The notes: a model not told the origin generated them from the sequence alone. A stretch of 64,000 bases of DNA from Cryobacterium sp. PH29-G1 (GCF_030063365.1 NZ_JASISY010000003.1:186001-250000), one strand, 5' to 3'. Counted from the first letter of the stretch, positions 45,171-54,438 are shown. Translations and numbers: made by a program.

Positions 45171-45608
45171 CTATTCGATGGAGCGGTGGATCAGGCGGGA
45201 CAGCACGATCGCGCTGCGGGTGTGGTCGACGTTGGGGGCCAGGCGCACCTTTTCGAGTGCCGCTTCCAGGCCCGGAATGTCCCTGGCGCGAATGTGCACC
45301 ATGGCGTCGGCGCTGCCGGTGACCGTGCCGGCGTCGACCACCTCGGGTACGCCCGAGAGGATGCGCAGTAATTCGTCGGGGGCTACGGTGCCGCGGCAAA
45401 ACAGCTCAACGTACGCTTCCGTGCTCATGCCGTCGACGGCCGGGTCGACCTGAATGGTGAAGCTGCGAATCACCTTGTCGGCTACCAACCGGTCGACGCG
45501 GCGTTTTACAGCGGATGCCGACAGCCCGACGACCGAGCCGATGTCGCCATAGCCGGCGCGAGCGTTCTGGCGCAACAGGTCGAGAATGCTGTGGTCGAGG
45601 TTGTCCAT
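45171..45608 (-). CDS. Lrp/AsnC family transcriptional regulator
   Basis: A 145-residue feast/famine regulator: HTH at residues 1-50 (LDHSILDLLRQNARAGYGDIGSVVGLSASAVKRRVDRL) and a RAM effector domain with VQVDPAVDG and GSADAMVHIRARD. It is divergent from the arginine-modifying enzyme and rocD, so it likely controls arginine/ornithine catabolism in response to an amino acid. The ATG is six bases after TAGACT. Confidence 0.92.
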   Translation of the reverse strand: MDNLDHSILDLLRQNARAGYGDIGSVVGLSASAVKRRVDRLVADKVIRSFTIQVDPAVDGMSTEAYVELFCRGTVAPDELLRILSGVPEVVDAGTVTGSADAMVHIRARDIPGLEAALEKVRLAPNVDHTRSAIVLSRLIHRSIE

Positions 45609-45614
45609 GGGTCG

Positions 45615-45620
45615 AGTCTA
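45615..45620 (-). promoter_or_regulatory. Leaderless -10 box for lrp
   Basis: TAGACT on the minus strand, six bases before the Lrp ATG. Confidence 0.45.
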
Positions 45621-45693
45621 GGGGCGCGGAGTGCGCAAAATTGCGTCGTGGTCATCATTCTCGACGATTTCTTGCGCAGATCAGCGCGAAACG

Positions 45694-45720
45694 TTGAATC
45701 ATGCTGTGTGAGACTATGAT
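45694..45720 (+). promoter_or_regulatory. Candidate promoter for the arginine catabolic genes
   Basis: TTGAAT (45694-45699) and TATGAT (45715-45720) are separated by 15 bp. Upstream, 45630-45690 holds GCGCA/TTGCG-type inverted half-sites that could bind Lrp. A leader of about 110 bases would result. Confidence 0.4.
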
Positions 45721-45835
45721 CGGCGTCCCGGAACGATCAAGGTTGGTTGAGCCGGGCTCTCGTGAGCGACCTGGTCCGCCATTCACCCCGAGTTCTGCTG
45801 GTTTGTTCCGAACCACGGATCCCCGAAGGAGCCTC

Positions 45836-46708
45836 ATGTCGATCGATTCAGCCGTCCCCCTTCTCGCCGAAGAATCCGCCGTTCCCGTGCGCATCGCCAC
45901 CAAGCGCTCGGTTCTCATGTGCAAGCCGCAGTTTTTTACCGTGGTCTACCGCATCAACCCGTGGATGGATCCGGCTCTTCCCACCGACACCTCGCTCGCC
46001 GTGGCACAGTGGCAGACGCTCTATGACACCTACATCGGCCTCGGCTTCGATGTGCACCTGATCGACCCGATCGATGGCCTGCCCGACATGGTCTACGCGG
46101 CGAACGGCGGCTTCGTCATCGCCAATCAAGCGTACGGCGCCAAATTCACCCACGTGCAGCGTCAGCCCGAGGGCCCCGCCTACATGGACTGGTTCGCAGC
46201 CAACGCTTTCGACGTGCGCGTTCCCGTGGAGACCAACGAGGGCGAGGGCGACTTTCTGCTGGTCGGCGATGTCATCCTGGCCGGTACCGGCTTTCGGAGC
46301 GACTCGAACAGCCACGCCGAACTCTCCAAGATCGCCGGCCGCCCGGTCATCACCCTGCGCCTGGTCAACCCGAGTTTCTACCACCTCGACACGGCCATTG
46401 CCGTGCTCGACCCTGCGACAAGCTCAGGCCGAGGCGAAATCGCCTACCTGCCGAGCGCTTTCGACGCACCGAGCCTGGCCATTTTGCAGGAGAGGTACCC
46501 CGACGCTGTGATCGCCACCGAGGAAGACGCCGCTATTCTCGGCCTCAACTCCTACTCCGACGGCTACAACGTGGTCATCGCGGCCCGCGCCAAGAATTTT
46601 GAACGCCAGCTGCGTGCCCGCGGCTACAACCCGATCGGCGTCGACCTGTCCGAGCTGCTGCTCGGTGGTGGCGGCGTCAAGTGCTGCACACTCGAGCTGC
46701 GCCGATGA
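45836..46708 (+). CDS. Guanidine-modifying enzyme (DDAH / arginine dihydrolase-like)
   Basis: A 290-residue pentein-fold enzyme. Substrate and catalytic motifs are DMVYAANGGFVI, EGEGDFLLVG, NPSFYHLDTAI with the catalytic histidine, and the nucleophilic cysteine in the C-terminal GGGGVKCCTLEL (Cys283/284). Databases would call it dimethylargininase. Since rocD follows directly, and the position that is acidic in deiminases reads Asn in AANGG, an arginine dihydrolase that releases ornithine and ammonia is an attractive alternative; this is inference. ATG 45836 follows GAAGGAG. Confidence 0.85.
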   Translation: MSIDSAVPLLAEESAVPVRIATKRSVLMCKPQFFTVVYRINPWMDPALPTDTSLAVAQWQTLYDTYIGLGFDVHLIDPIDGLPDMVYAANGGFVIANQAYGAKFTHVQRQPEGPAYMDWFAANAFDVRVPVETNEGEGDFLLVGDVILAGTGFRSDSNSHAELSKIAGRPVITLRLVNPSFYHLDTAIAVLDPATSSGRGEIAYLPSAFDAPSLAILQERYPDAVIATEEDAAILGLNSYSDGYNVVIAARAKNFERQLRARGYNPIGVDLSELLLGGGGVKCCTLELRR

Positions 46709-46791
46709 CCGCGCCCACCGACTCCGCGCGGGCTCACTCCACCCCCACTATTGCCGGTCCCGCCGGCACCGCGACCCAGAAGGAGCACGAT

Positions 46792-48054
46792 ATGACCTCG
46801 AACCTGACCAACGCGCAGGCCGTAGCCGCAGCATCCGTTTCGCCCGCGGCCGCCGACCTGATTGCGCAAGAGAGCGCGCACGCCGCACACAACTATCACC
46901 CGCTCGAGGTGGTCGTTGCGTCGGGTGACGGCGCCTGGGTGACGGATGTTGCCGGTCACCGCTATCTGGATTGTCTCGCCGCGTACTCCGCCGTGAACTT
47001 CGGGCACTCCAACCCGGTGCTGCTCGATGCTGCGCGGGCGCAGCTGGGCCGGATCACCCTGACCAGCCGAGCCTTTTACAACGATCAGCTCGGCCCGTTC
47101 GTGACCGCCCTGGCCGAACTCGCCGGCAAAGACATGGTGTTGCCGATGAACACCGGCGCCGAGGCGGTGGAATCCGGCATCAAGGTGGCTCGTGCCTGGG
47201 GCTACCGGGTGAAGGGCGTTGCGCCCGAACAGGCCAACATCATTGTTGCCGCCGGCAACTTCCACGGCCGCACGACCACGATCATCAGCTTCTCCGACGA
47301 CGAGTCGGCTCGGGCCGATTTCGGCCCGTTCACGCCCGGCTTTCGCACCGTGCCCTACGGCGATGCCGCGGCGCTCGAAGCGGCGATCGACGAGAACACC
47401 GTAGCCGTGCTGCTGGAGCCCATCCAGGGCGAGGCCGGCATTGTCGTACCGCCGGCGACCTATTTGCCGGCCGTACGGGAGATCACCACGCGGCACAATG
47501 TCTTGTTCATCGCCGATGAGATTCAGTCGGGCCTCGGTCGTACCGGCTCAACCTTCGCCTGCGATCTCGTCGGCGTCGTGCCCGACCTGTATCTGCTCGG
47601 CAAGGCCCTCGGCGGCGGCATCGTGCCCGTCTCGGCCGTTGTCGGCAACAGCGATGTGCTCGGCGTGCTGCACCCGGGCGAGCACGGCTCGACCTTCGGC
47701 GGCAATCCGCTCGCGGCGGCTGTCGGTTTGGCCGTGGTGCAGATGCTGGCCACCGGCGAATACCAGCAGCGCGCAACCGAGCTCGGAGCACGCCTGCATG
47801 CCGGACTCAGGGGCCTGATCGGCCACGGCGTGATCGCCGTGCGCGGCGTCGGACTCTGGGCCGGCATCGACATCGACCCGGCGCTGGCACCGGGGCGGGA
47901 GGTCTGCGAGGCGCTCCTCGAACGCGGCCTGCTGGCCAAGGACACGCACGGCTCGACCATTCGCCTGGCGCCACCGATCGTGGTCTCGGCCGAAGACGTG
48001 GACTGGGCCGTCGAGCAGCTGCGCCTCGTGCTCGAAGGCCTGGGCGCGCAGTAG
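46792..48054 (+). CDS. rocD: Ornithine aminotransferase
   Basis: PLP enzyme converting ornithine and 2-oxoglutarate to glutamate-5-semialdehyde and glutamate. The class III aminotransferase features are HNYHPLEVVVASGDGAWVTD, YLDCLAAYSAVNFGHSNP, TGAEAVESGIKVAR, LFIADEIQSGLGRTG and the PLP lysine in YLLGKALGGGIVPVSA. The ATG at 46792 has AAGGAG six bases upstream and gives the usual N-terminus. An ATG at 46705 overlapping the previous stop would add 29 low-complexity residues. The semialdehyde can be finished by PutA, encoded 10 kb upstream. Confidence 0.94.
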   Translation: MTSNLTNAQAVAAASVSPAAADLIAQESAHAAHNYHPLEVVVASGDGAWVTDVAGHRYLDCLAAYSAVNFGHSNPVLLDAARAQLGRITLTSRAFYNDQLGPFVTALAELAGKDMVLPMNTGAEAVESGIKVARAWGYRVKGVAPEQANIIVAAGNFHGRTTTIISFSDDESARADFGPFTPGFRTVPYGDAAALEAAIDENTVAVLLEPIQGEAGIVVPPATYLPAVREITTRHNVLFIADEIQSGLGRTGSTFACDLVGVVPDLYLLGKALGGGIVPVSAVVGNSDVLGVLHPGEHGSTFGGNPLAAAVGLAVVQMLATGEYQQRATELGARLHAGLRGLIGHGVIAVRGVGLWAGIDIDPALAPGREVCEALLERGLLAKDTHGSTIRLAPPIVVSAEDVDWAVEQLRLVLEGLGAQ

Positions 48055-48148
48055 CGCTCGATCGAGTCTCTCGTCGCTGGATGTACGTAAGCTCGGAGGT
48101 TTTCGTGCCCGTGCCCGTGCTCGTGCAGGCGGCCCTAGGCTGGCAGCC

Positions 48149-49111
48149 ATGTACACCGACCGGCCCGAAGCCGAACTCCGCACCTATCGCAGCGCACAGG
48201 TCGATCCGGCCGATTTCGACGCTTTTTGGGCCGAAACGCTCGCCGAGGCCGAGACGCACGACCTCAATGTCAGGGTCAGCGCGGTTGACGCCGGCCTGGC
48301 CACTCTCGATGTGTATGACGTGACCTTCTGCGGCTATGGCGGCCAGCCGATCAAGGCCTGGCTGCGAGTGCCCGCACGCGCTACGGGCCCGCTGCCGACC
48401 ATTGTGCAGTTTCACGGCTACGGCCGCGGACGGGGCCAGGCCTTTGAGAACCTGCTGTGGGCATCCGCTGGCTTCGCGCACTTCGATATGGACGTGCGTG
48501 GGCAAGGATTCGGCGGCAGCACCGGCGACACCGCCGACGAGGCGGGGAGCGGCCCGCAGGCGCCCGGGTTTCTCACTCGCGGCATCGATGTGCGCGAAAC
48601 CTACTTTTACCGCCGGCTCTACACCGATGCGGTGCGTGCGGTCGCGGCGGCGCGCAGCCTCGATCTGGTCGACGCGACGCGCGTGGGCGTTGTCGGTACC
48701 AGTCAGGGCGGCGGCATTGCGCTCGCCGTGGCCGGGCTCGTGCCCGATCTGGCCGCGGTCGTTGCCCGGGTGCCGTTTCTCTGTGACTTTCCACGGGCAT
48801 CCGTCGTCACCGATGCTTTTCCCTACCGCGAGCTCGGCCAATATCTGGCCACCAACCGGCTGAAAGCGGCGCGCGCCCACGCGGTGCTGGCCTACTTCGA
48901 CGGCGTGAATTTCGCCAAGCGGGCCACTGCGCCGATCGTGGTCACGGTCGGGCTGATGGATCCGATTTGCCCGCCGTCAACGGTGTTCGCGGCGTTCAAC
49001 AATTACGCCGGACCGAAGCAGATCACGGTCTGGCCGTACAACGGTCACGAAGGCGGTGCCTGGGAGGACGACGCCCTTGCCCTGCGCGCGTTCCGCGAGC
49101 AGCTCGGCTGA
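48149..49111 (+). CDS. Acetyl xylan esterase / cephalosporin-C deacetylase family protein
   Basis: A 320-residue carbohydrate esterase family 7 hydrolase. PIKAWLRVPA, VQFHGYGRGRG, DMDVRGQGFGGSTGD and the nucleophile GTSQGGGIALAVAGL are all AXE1 hallmarks; the acid and histidine are in GLMDPICPPST and NGHEGG. It removes acetyl groups from xylo-oligosaccharides or related acetyl esters, in the cytoplasm since no signal peptide is seen. It is monocistronic and converges on lldD through a terminator. Confidence 0.9.
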   Translation: MYTDRPEAELRTYRSAQVDPADFDAFWAETLAEAETHDLNVRVSAVDAGLATLDVYDVTFCGYGGQPIKAWLRVPARATGPLPTIVQFHGYGRGRGQAFENLLWASAGFAHFDMDVRGQGFGGSTGDTADEAGSGPQAPGFLTRGIDVRETYFYRRLYTDAVRAVAAARSLDLVDATRVGVVGTSQGGGIALAVAGLVPDLAAVVARVPFLCDFPRASVVTDAFPYRELGQYLATNRLKAARAHAVLAYFDGVNFAKRATAPIVVTVGLMDPICPPSTVFAAFNNYAGPKQITVWPYNGHEGGAWEDDALALRAFREQLG

Positions 49112-49137
49112 GCTGGAGCGCGTTGCGCGAAAGGCAC

Positions 49138-49183
49138 CCCTTCTGCCGAGAGCTTCGGTTGCACCGAACGCTCGGCAGAAAGG
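49138..49183. terminator. Bidirectional hairpin between convergent genes
   Basis: TTCTGCCGAG (49141-49150) pairs perfectly with CTCGGCAGAA (49171-49180), and inner TTCGGT/ACCGAA extends the stem. CCCC and AGGG flank it. It serves the esterase gene and lldD. Confidence 0.75.
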
Positions 49184-49198
49184 GCGATTATCGGTTGG

Positions 49199-50503
49199 CT
49201 ACGCGCGCACCGCGGCTTTCCGCACTGGCGTCTTGCGCGCCGGGACGGCGTCGGCCGCGGCGACCAGGGGCACGGCAACGGGCTGAAGCCGGGCGAGCTG
49301 CGTGACATGCCCGGGGTTCAGCTCCTCGAGCGCGTTCACGCCGAGCAGCCGCATGGTGCGGGTGATCTGCTCCGACAGGATCTGGATGGTGCGGTCGACG
49401 CCGGCCTCGCCGCCGGCCATCAGGCCGTACAGGTAGGCGCGGCCGATCATGGTGAAGCGTGCGCCGAGGGCGACCGAGGCGACGATGTCGGCTCCCGACA
49501 TGATGCCCGTGTCGAGGTGCACCTCGGTGTGAGCGCCGACCTCGCGCGCAACCTGCGGCAGCAGGTGGAACGGGATGGGCGCGCGGTCGAGCTGGCGGCC
49601 GCCGTGGTTTGACAGCGTGATGCCGTCGACGCCGAGGTCGACGAGGCGTTTGGCGTCCTCGAGGTTCTGCACGCCCTTGACGACGATCTTGCCCGGCCAC
49701 TGCGCCTTGATCCAGGCGAGGTCCTCGAAGGTCACGCTGGGGTCGAACATAGAATCGATCAGGTCGGCAATCGTGCCGCTGGACCGGTCGAGGCTCGCGA
49801 AAGAGAGCGGCTCGGTCGTGAGAAAGTTGATCCACCAGTCCGGGCGGGGGATGGCGTTGACGACAGTGCCGAGCGTGAGCGCCGGCGGAATCGAGAAACC
49901 GTTGCGCTTGTCGCGCAGGCGAGCCCCGGCCACGGGCACGTCGACGGTCACGAGCAGCGTGTCGTAGCCGGCCTTCGCCGCCCGCTCCACGAGCGCCATT
50001 GAGCGGTCGCGGTCCTTCCACATGTAGAGCTGGAACCAGTTGCGGCCGTTCGGGTTGGCGGCTTTCACATCTTCGATCGAGCTGGTCCCCATGGTGGAGA
50101 GGGCGAACGGGATGCCCGCCCGAGCCGCAGCATGCGCCCCGGCGATCTCGCCCTCGGTCTGCATCATGCGGGTGAAGCCGGTGGGCGCAATACCGAACGG
50201 CTGGGCTACCGGGGCGCCGAGCACGTCCCAACCGGTCGACACGTTGGAGACATCGCGCAGAATCGAGGGGCGAAACTCGATGTCTTCGAAGGCCTGGCGG
50301 GCGCGGCCGAGCGAAATCTCGGCTTCGGCAGATCCGTCGGTGTAATCGAACGCGGCTTTCGGAGTGCGCTTCTTGGCGATGGTCCGCAGGTCGTTGATGG
50401 TGAGCGCTGCGTCGAGGCGACGCTTCTTCGCGTTGAACTCCGGCGTTTTGAAATTCATCAGCGGAGCGAGGTCTTTGATCCTGGGAATGCGGCGTTGAAC
50501 CAT
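49199..50503 (-). CDS. lldD: FMN-dependent L-lactate dehydrogenase family protein
   Basis: A 434-residue alpha-hydroxy-acid oxidase family flavoprotein. Features are [54 protein letters not shown], and the catalytic [13 protein letters not shown] with the active-site histidine; [20 protein letters not shown] and [16 protein letters not shown] bind FMN phosphate. It most likely oxidises L-lactate to pyruvate at the membrane face; other 2-hydroxy acids are possible. The ATG at 50503 is chosen over an upstream extension through the regulator's end. It is an operon with a FadR-type regulator. Confidence 0.9.
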   Translation of the reverse strand: MVQRRIPRIKDLAPLMNFKTPEFNAKKRRLDAALTINDLRTIAKKRTPKAAFDYTDGSAEAEISLGRARQAFEDIEFRPSILRDVSNVSTGWDVLGAPVAQPFGIAPTGFTRMMQTEGEIAGAHAAARAGIPFALSTMGTSSIEDVKAANPNGRNWFQLYMWKDRDRSMALVERAAKAGYDTLLVTVDVPVAGARLRDKRNGFSIPPALTLGTVVNAIPRPDWWINFLTTEPLSFASLDRSSGTIADLIDSMFDPSVTFEDLAWIKAQWPGKIVVKGVQNLEDAKRLVDLGVDGITLSNHGGRQLDRAPIPFHLLPQVAREVGAHTEVHLDTGIMSGADIVASVALGARFTMIGRAYLYGLMAGGEAGVDRTIQILSEQITRTMRLLGVNALEELNPGHVTQLARLQPVAVPLVAAADAVPARKTPVRKAAVRA

Positions 50504-50510
50504 GGTCGTC

Positions 50511-51245
50511 CTATCGAGTCGTCGGGGTGGAAGAAGAAGAAGCGAGCTGGGTCTCGGCGTAATATCCCGAGATGTGGGCCTGCACGGCGAGGCGGGCGGC
50601 ATCCGCTTCACCGGCCATGATGGCTGCGAGAATTCCGCGATGCTCAAGCCTGAGGCGAGCGGATGTGGCCGGCCAGCTCGCGAGCGTCGCCAGACCGGCC
50701 CTGGCATAGCCCTCGATGGCGCTGCGCAGACCCGCCATGGTGGCGGTGATCACCTGGTTGCCACTGGCTTGGGCGAGCGAGAGGTGAAATTGGGTGTCGA
50801 GGGCGAGGAATTCCGCTTCGGTGAGGGTGGGGGATTCCATCGCGGCGAGGATCTGGGCGCTTTCGGCCAGGTCGACGGCGTGCGTGCGGCAGGCCTCGGC
50901 GAGGTCGGTGACGATCGAACCCTCCAGCACGAGACGGGTCTTGACCACGTCAGCCACCTCGAAACCCTGTGCGGCGACTTGCAGGCGCATGAGCGCGGAC
51001 ATGCCGCCGCCGGGGCGCGCAACAATGATCGCCCCGGCCGAGGGGCCGGATCCGACAGCCGTGCGAATGAGCCCCAGAACCTCGAGCACGCGCAGTGCTT
51101 CACGCACGCTGGACCGGCCGACGCCGAGATCCGCCGCGAGGGTGCGCTCGGGCGGAAGGTGGTCACCCGGGCTGAGTCGCCCCTCGAGCAGGTCGCGTTC
51201 TACGGCGTCGAGAACGACCTGCCAGGCGCGTGGGCCGCTGGGCAT
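50511..51245 (-). CDS. FadR-family GntR regulator (LldR-like)
   Basis: A 244-residue GntR regulator: wHTH at about residues 1-65 ([44 protein letters not shown]) and an all-helical FadR-type FCD effector domain with metal-binding histidines ([33 protein letters not shown]). It lies directly upstream of lldD and its own promoter carries a textbook FadR-family operator, so lactate-responsive control is likely by analogy with LldR. The start is ATG 51245; a GTG at 51269 is an alternative. Confidence 0.9.
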   Translation of the reverse strand: MPSGPRAWQVVLDAVERDLLEGRLSPGDHLPPERTLAADLGVGRSSVREALRVLEVLGLIRTAVGSGPSAGAIIVARPGGGMSALMRLQVAAQGFEVADVVKTRLVLEGSIVTDLAEACRTHAVDLAESAQILAAMESPTLTEAEFLALDTQFHLSLAQASGNQVITATMAGLRSAIEGYARAGLATLASWPATSARLRLEHRGILAAIMAGEADAARLAVQAHISGYYAETQLASSSSTPTTR

Positions 51246-51277
51246 ATGGGGTCCTCTCGGGTTACGCAACAGTCTTA

Positions 51278-51292
51278 TGTGGTCTGACCACA
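51278..51292. promoter_or_regulatory. FadR/LldR-type operator
   Basis: TGTGGTC-T-GACCACA is a perfect palindrome that contains TGGTCTGACCA, an exact match to the FadR-subfamily consensus TNGTNNNACNA. It lies between the regulator-lldD operon and the divergent dienelactone hydrolase gene. Confidence 0.75.
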
Positions 51293-51349
51293 GGTTACAC
51301 GAATTGGCGGTGTTTGCGAGCTACAGTTTCAGCCAACCCGGGAGAGACT

Positions 51350-52093
51350 ATGCACGCCGCACCCCAGCTCATCGATATGAAACTGCCCGACGGGCCGGGC
51401 GGCAGCGCCGGCCTCAGGGCCGTACTCGCGATCCCGGCGGGCTCCGGGCCCTGGCCGGGTGTGGTGCTCGTGCACGAGGCATTCGGGCTCACCGACGTCA
51501 TGCGCCGCCAAACCATCAGGATGGCCGAGGCCGGCTACCTCGCGCTGATGCCCGACCTCTTCACCGAGGGCGGAACCCGCAAATGCCTCGTCGCAACCTT
51601 TCGGGCACTGTCGTCCGGTGCCGGCCGGGCCTTCGTTGACATCGAGTCAGCCCGGGCATTCCTCGGCCAGCGCAGTGACTGCACCGGTCGCATCGGCGTG
51701 CTCGGTTTCTGCATGGGCGGCGGCTTCGCGCTCGCCACGGCCACACGCGGTTTCGACGCCGCGTCCGTCAACTACGGTCAGCTGCCCAAGGACCTCGACG
51801 ACCATCTGCAGGGTGCCTGCCCGATCGTGGGCAGCTTCGGCGGCACCGACCGCTCCCTGGTTGGCGCTGCGGCCACGCTCGCCTCGTCCCTCGAGCGGCT
51901 GAAGATCGAGCACGACGTCAAGGAATACCCCGGCGCCGGACATGCCTTTCTCAACGATGCCGAGTCCGGGCCGCGGGTTCTGCGTCCGGTTCTGAAACGT
52001 ATTCTCGGTGCGGGACCCGACCCGGTGGCCGCTGCCGACGCCTGGACGCGCATCGAAGCGTTCTTCGGCGAACACCTCGGGGCGTCACAGTAG
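51350..52093 (+). CDS. Dienelactone hydrolase family protein
   Basis: A 247-residue alpha/beta hydrolase with a cysteine nucleophile in VLGFCMGGGFA, the defining DLH motif; VVLVHEAFGLTD is the oxyanion region and GAGHAFLND supplies the histidine. Members hydrolyse dienelactones or related cyclic esters, but many have unknown substrates. ATG 51350 follows GGGAGAG. It may share the FadR-type operator with lldD. Confidence 0.9.
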   Translation: MHAAPQLIDMKLPDGPGGSAGLRAVLAIPAGSGPWPGVVLVHEAFGLTDVMRRQTIRMAEAGYLALMPDLFTEGGTRKCLVATFRALSSGAGRAFVDIESARAFLGQRSDCTGRIGVLGFCMGGGFALATATRGFDAASVNYGQLPKDLDDHLQGACPIVGSFGGTDRSLVGAAATLASSLERLKIEHDVKEYPGAGHAFLNDAESGPRVLRPVLKRILGAGPDPVAAADAWTRIEAFFGEHLGASQ

Positions 52094-52142
52094 GCGTCAA
52101 TGCTCTGTCGACTGATATCCTCCAACAGGAATAGGGGACATC

Positions 52143-53474
52143 ATCGCTAAACGCTCAACCATCATTGCCATTGCCACCGTCGCATCCGTTGTCGCCATCG
52201 GCGGCGTGGCCGGCGCGCTCGCGCTGGCACCGCAAGCCGGCTCCGACACGACGCTCACCATGCGCGTCTGGGACGAGCAGGTAGCAAAGTCCTACGAAAC
52301 GTCATTCGCGGCGTTCGAAACGGCCAACCCGGGTATCACGGTGGCGGTCAACGTCGTGCCGTGGGCTGACTACTTCACCAAGTTGCGCGTCGACGTGGCC
52401 GGCGAGACCGCCGACGACGTGTTCTGGGTGAACGCCGGCAACTTTGCCGACTACGCGGTCAACGGCAACCTGGTGAACGTCACGGATGCTCTCGGTGCCG
52501 ACGCGCAGGCAAACTGGCAGCCCAGCGTCATCAGCCAGTACACCCTCGATGGTGCGCTCTGGGGCGTGCCCCAGCTCGCCGACCCGGGGATCGGGCTGTA
52601 CTACAACGCGGACCTGCTCGCGGCGGCCGGTATCGATGCGGCAACCGTCGGCGACCTGCACTGGGATCCGGCGGCCGGCGACGACACCCTGCTTCCCGTG
52701 CTGCAGAAACTCACGGTCGACGCCAACGGGAACACGGCCGACAGCGCCGATTTTGATGCCTCGCAGATCGTGCAGTACGGCTACAACGCGGCCAACGACC
52801 TCAACGCGATCTACCTCAACTATCTCGGCTCGAACGGTGCTGCCCTGCAGGACGGCGACGAATTCGTCTTTGACACGGCTGCGGGCGAGCAGGCGTTCCA
52901 GTACGTGATCGACCTGATGAACAAATATCACGTGGCCCCGTCGGCCGCCGACACCAACCTCAACGGCGACTTCTCCCTTGATCAGTTTCTGCAGGGCAAG
53001 ATGGCGCTCTTCCAGAGCGGTGTCTACAACCTGAGCAACGTGAATGAGGGCGCCGGATTCGAGTGGGGCGTGGCCACGATTCCAGCCGGTCCGGCCGGCG
53101 CGATCAGCGTGACGAACGGTGTTGTCGCCGCGGGCAACGCTGCCTCGGCTCACCCCGAGGAGACCCAAAAACTGCTCGAGTGGCTCGGCAGCACCGAGGG
53201 TAGCGCGGCTATCGGCGCCGACGGGTCGGCATCACCGGCCGTGATCGGTGCGCAGGCCAGCTACGTCGCCTCCTGGCAGAAACAGGGCGTCGACGTGCAG
53301 GCATTCATCGACGTGCTCGACAACGGCACCGTGCAGGCGCCGCGGGGTGCGAAATGGGCCGAGGGGTCGGACGCGTTCAAGTCGACCTTCGCCGAAATGT
53401 TTCTCGGCCGTATCCCGGTCGGTGAGGCGCTCCACACCGCGCAGGCCGCCGCAAACGAGGCCATCGCCGAGTGA
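52143..53474 (+). CDS. Extracellular sugar-binding protein with atypical start
   Basis: A solute-binding protein of the ABC sugar-uptake class (SBP family 1): MRVWDEQVAKSYETSFAAFETANPGITVAVNVVPWADYFTKL and DVFWVNAGNFADYA fit the ligand-cleft region. In frame upstream of the homology lies a good signal peptide, AKRSTIIAIATVASVVAIGGVAG, but there is no ATG, GTG or TTG before the stop at 52113. AGGGG is followed, five bases on, by ATC at 52143 exactly where ATG is expected. The only canonical start, GTG 52206, lacks the export signal. The lipobox cysteine usual in Gram-positive binding proteins is missing, and no permease gene is adjacent. It may use an AUC start or be a decaying orphan. Confidence 0.75.
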   Translation: MAKRSTIIAIATVASVVAIGGVAGALALAPQAGSDTTLTMRVWDEQVAKSYETSFAAFETANPGITVAVNVVPWADYFTKLRVDVAGETADDVFWVNAGNFADYAVNGNLVNVTDALGADAQANWQPSVISQYTLDGALWGVPQLADPGIGLYYNADLLAAAGIDAATVGDLHWDPAAGDDTLLPVLQKLTVDANGNTADSADFDASQIVQYGYNAANDLNAIYLNYLGSNGAALQDGDEFVFDTAAGEQAFQYVIDLMNKYHVAPSAADTNLNGDFSLDQFLQGKMALFQSGVYNLSNVNEGAGFEWGVATIPAGPAGAISVTNGVVAAGNAASAHPEETQKLLEWLGSTEGSAAIGADGSASPAVIGAQASYVASWQKQGVDVQAFIDVLDNGTVQAPRGAKWAEGSDAFKSTFAEMFLGRIPVGEALHTAQAAANEAIAE

Positions 53475-53499
53475 TCGCGCCAGAGTACGAGCGCGGCCG

Positions 53500-54426
53500 C
53501 TAACTCGTTAAGACGACGTTGAGCGGCGGCTCGCCGCGCAGCATCCGTTCAACCTGCTGACGCACGAGCCGAGCCATCCGGGGCAGCATGGCGCTCGATG
53601 CGCCGCCAACGTGCGGTGAGACGAGCACGTTGGGCAGCGCGAAGAGCGGATGCCCCGTCGGCAGCGGCTCCGGATCGGTCACGTCGAGCGCAAACCGCAG
53701 GCGGCCGCTGGTCGCGTGCGCGAGCACAGCGTCGGTGTCGGCCACGCGACCGCGCGCGATGTTCACGAGCAGGCTGCCGTCACGCATCTGCGAGAGGAAT
53801 GCGTCATCGACGAGGTTGGTTGTCGCCGTGGTGAGCGGAACGCCGATGACGACGATGTCGGCCTGCGGTAACAGCTCGGGCAGGGAATCGAAGCCGTAGA
53901 TGATGCCGCGCTCGTCGCTGCGAGCTGTGCGGGCCACGCGAACGACCGTGCTCTCGAAGGCGAGGAGTCGAGATTCGATGGCCTGGCTGACGCCGCCGTA
54001 GCCGAGCAGCAGCACGGTGCGGTCGGCGAGACTGGCATGGAAGGCGGGTGCCCACACTCCGGCGTCGGCGGCGCGCACGAAGTCATCGATGCCGCGCTGC
54101 GAGGCCAGGATCAGTGCGAGGGCGAGTTCGGCGGTGGAGGTCTCGTGCACGCTCGACGCGTTGGCGTAGACGTGCCCGGCGGGAAGGACCCGGTCGACGC
54201 CGTCATAGCCGATGGATTGACTCTGCACGAGCCGGGTGTCGACGCCGGCGAGGTGCGCGAGACGGTCGGTCTTGCCCATGTACGGCGTAACGACGATGTC
54301 GAAATACGGGCGGGGAGCCGGGCCATCCAGCGCCCACTCAACGACCTCGACGCCGGCAGGCAGCTCGCCGACCGCCTCGCGCAGCACGGAGTCGGGCAGG
54401 CTGACCAGAAGTGTTTCGGGGCTCAT
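53500..54426 (-). CDS. D-2-hydroxyacid dehydrogenase family protein
   Basis: A 308-residue NAD-dependent dehydrogenase. The Rossmann motif is VLLLGYGGVSQAIESRLLAF, the substrate-arginine region is NIARGRVADTDAVLAH, the catalytic pair is Glu in DVTDPEPLP and His in VSPHVGGASS. The N-terminal domain is short. Similar proteins act on glyoxylate, hydroxypyruvate or phosphoglycerate; the substrate cannot be told. The ATG is six bases after TAGGCT, so probably leaderless. A family-B repeat sits upstream. Confidence 0.87.
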   Translation of the reverse strand: MSPETLLVSLPDSVLREAVGELPAGVEVVEWALDGPAPRPYFDIVVTPYMGKTDRLAHLAGVDTRLVQSQSIGYDGVDRVLPAGHVYANASSVHETSTAELALALILASQRGIDDFVRAADAGVWAPAFHASLADRTVLLLGYGGVSQAIESRLLAFESTVVRVARTARSDERGIIYGFDSLPELLPQADIVVIGVPLTTATTNLVDDAFLSQMRDGSLLVNIARGRVADTDAVLAHATSGRLRFALDVTDPEPLPTGHPLFALPNVLVSPHVGGASSAMLPRMARLVRQQVERMLRGEPPLNVVLTS

Positions 54427-54432
54427 CCCCCG

Positions 54433-54438
54433 AGCCTA
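54433..54438 (-). promoter_or_regulatory. Leaderless -10 box for the D-2-hydroxyacid dehydrogenase gene
   Basis: TAGGCT on the minus strand, six bases before the ATG at 54426. Confidence 0.45.

Noticed and set aside
52206..53474. Starting the solute-binding protein at GTG 52206
   Set aside because: This start cuts the signal peptide in half and lacks a ribosome binding site; the homologous frame and AGGGG point to 52143 despite the ATC codon.
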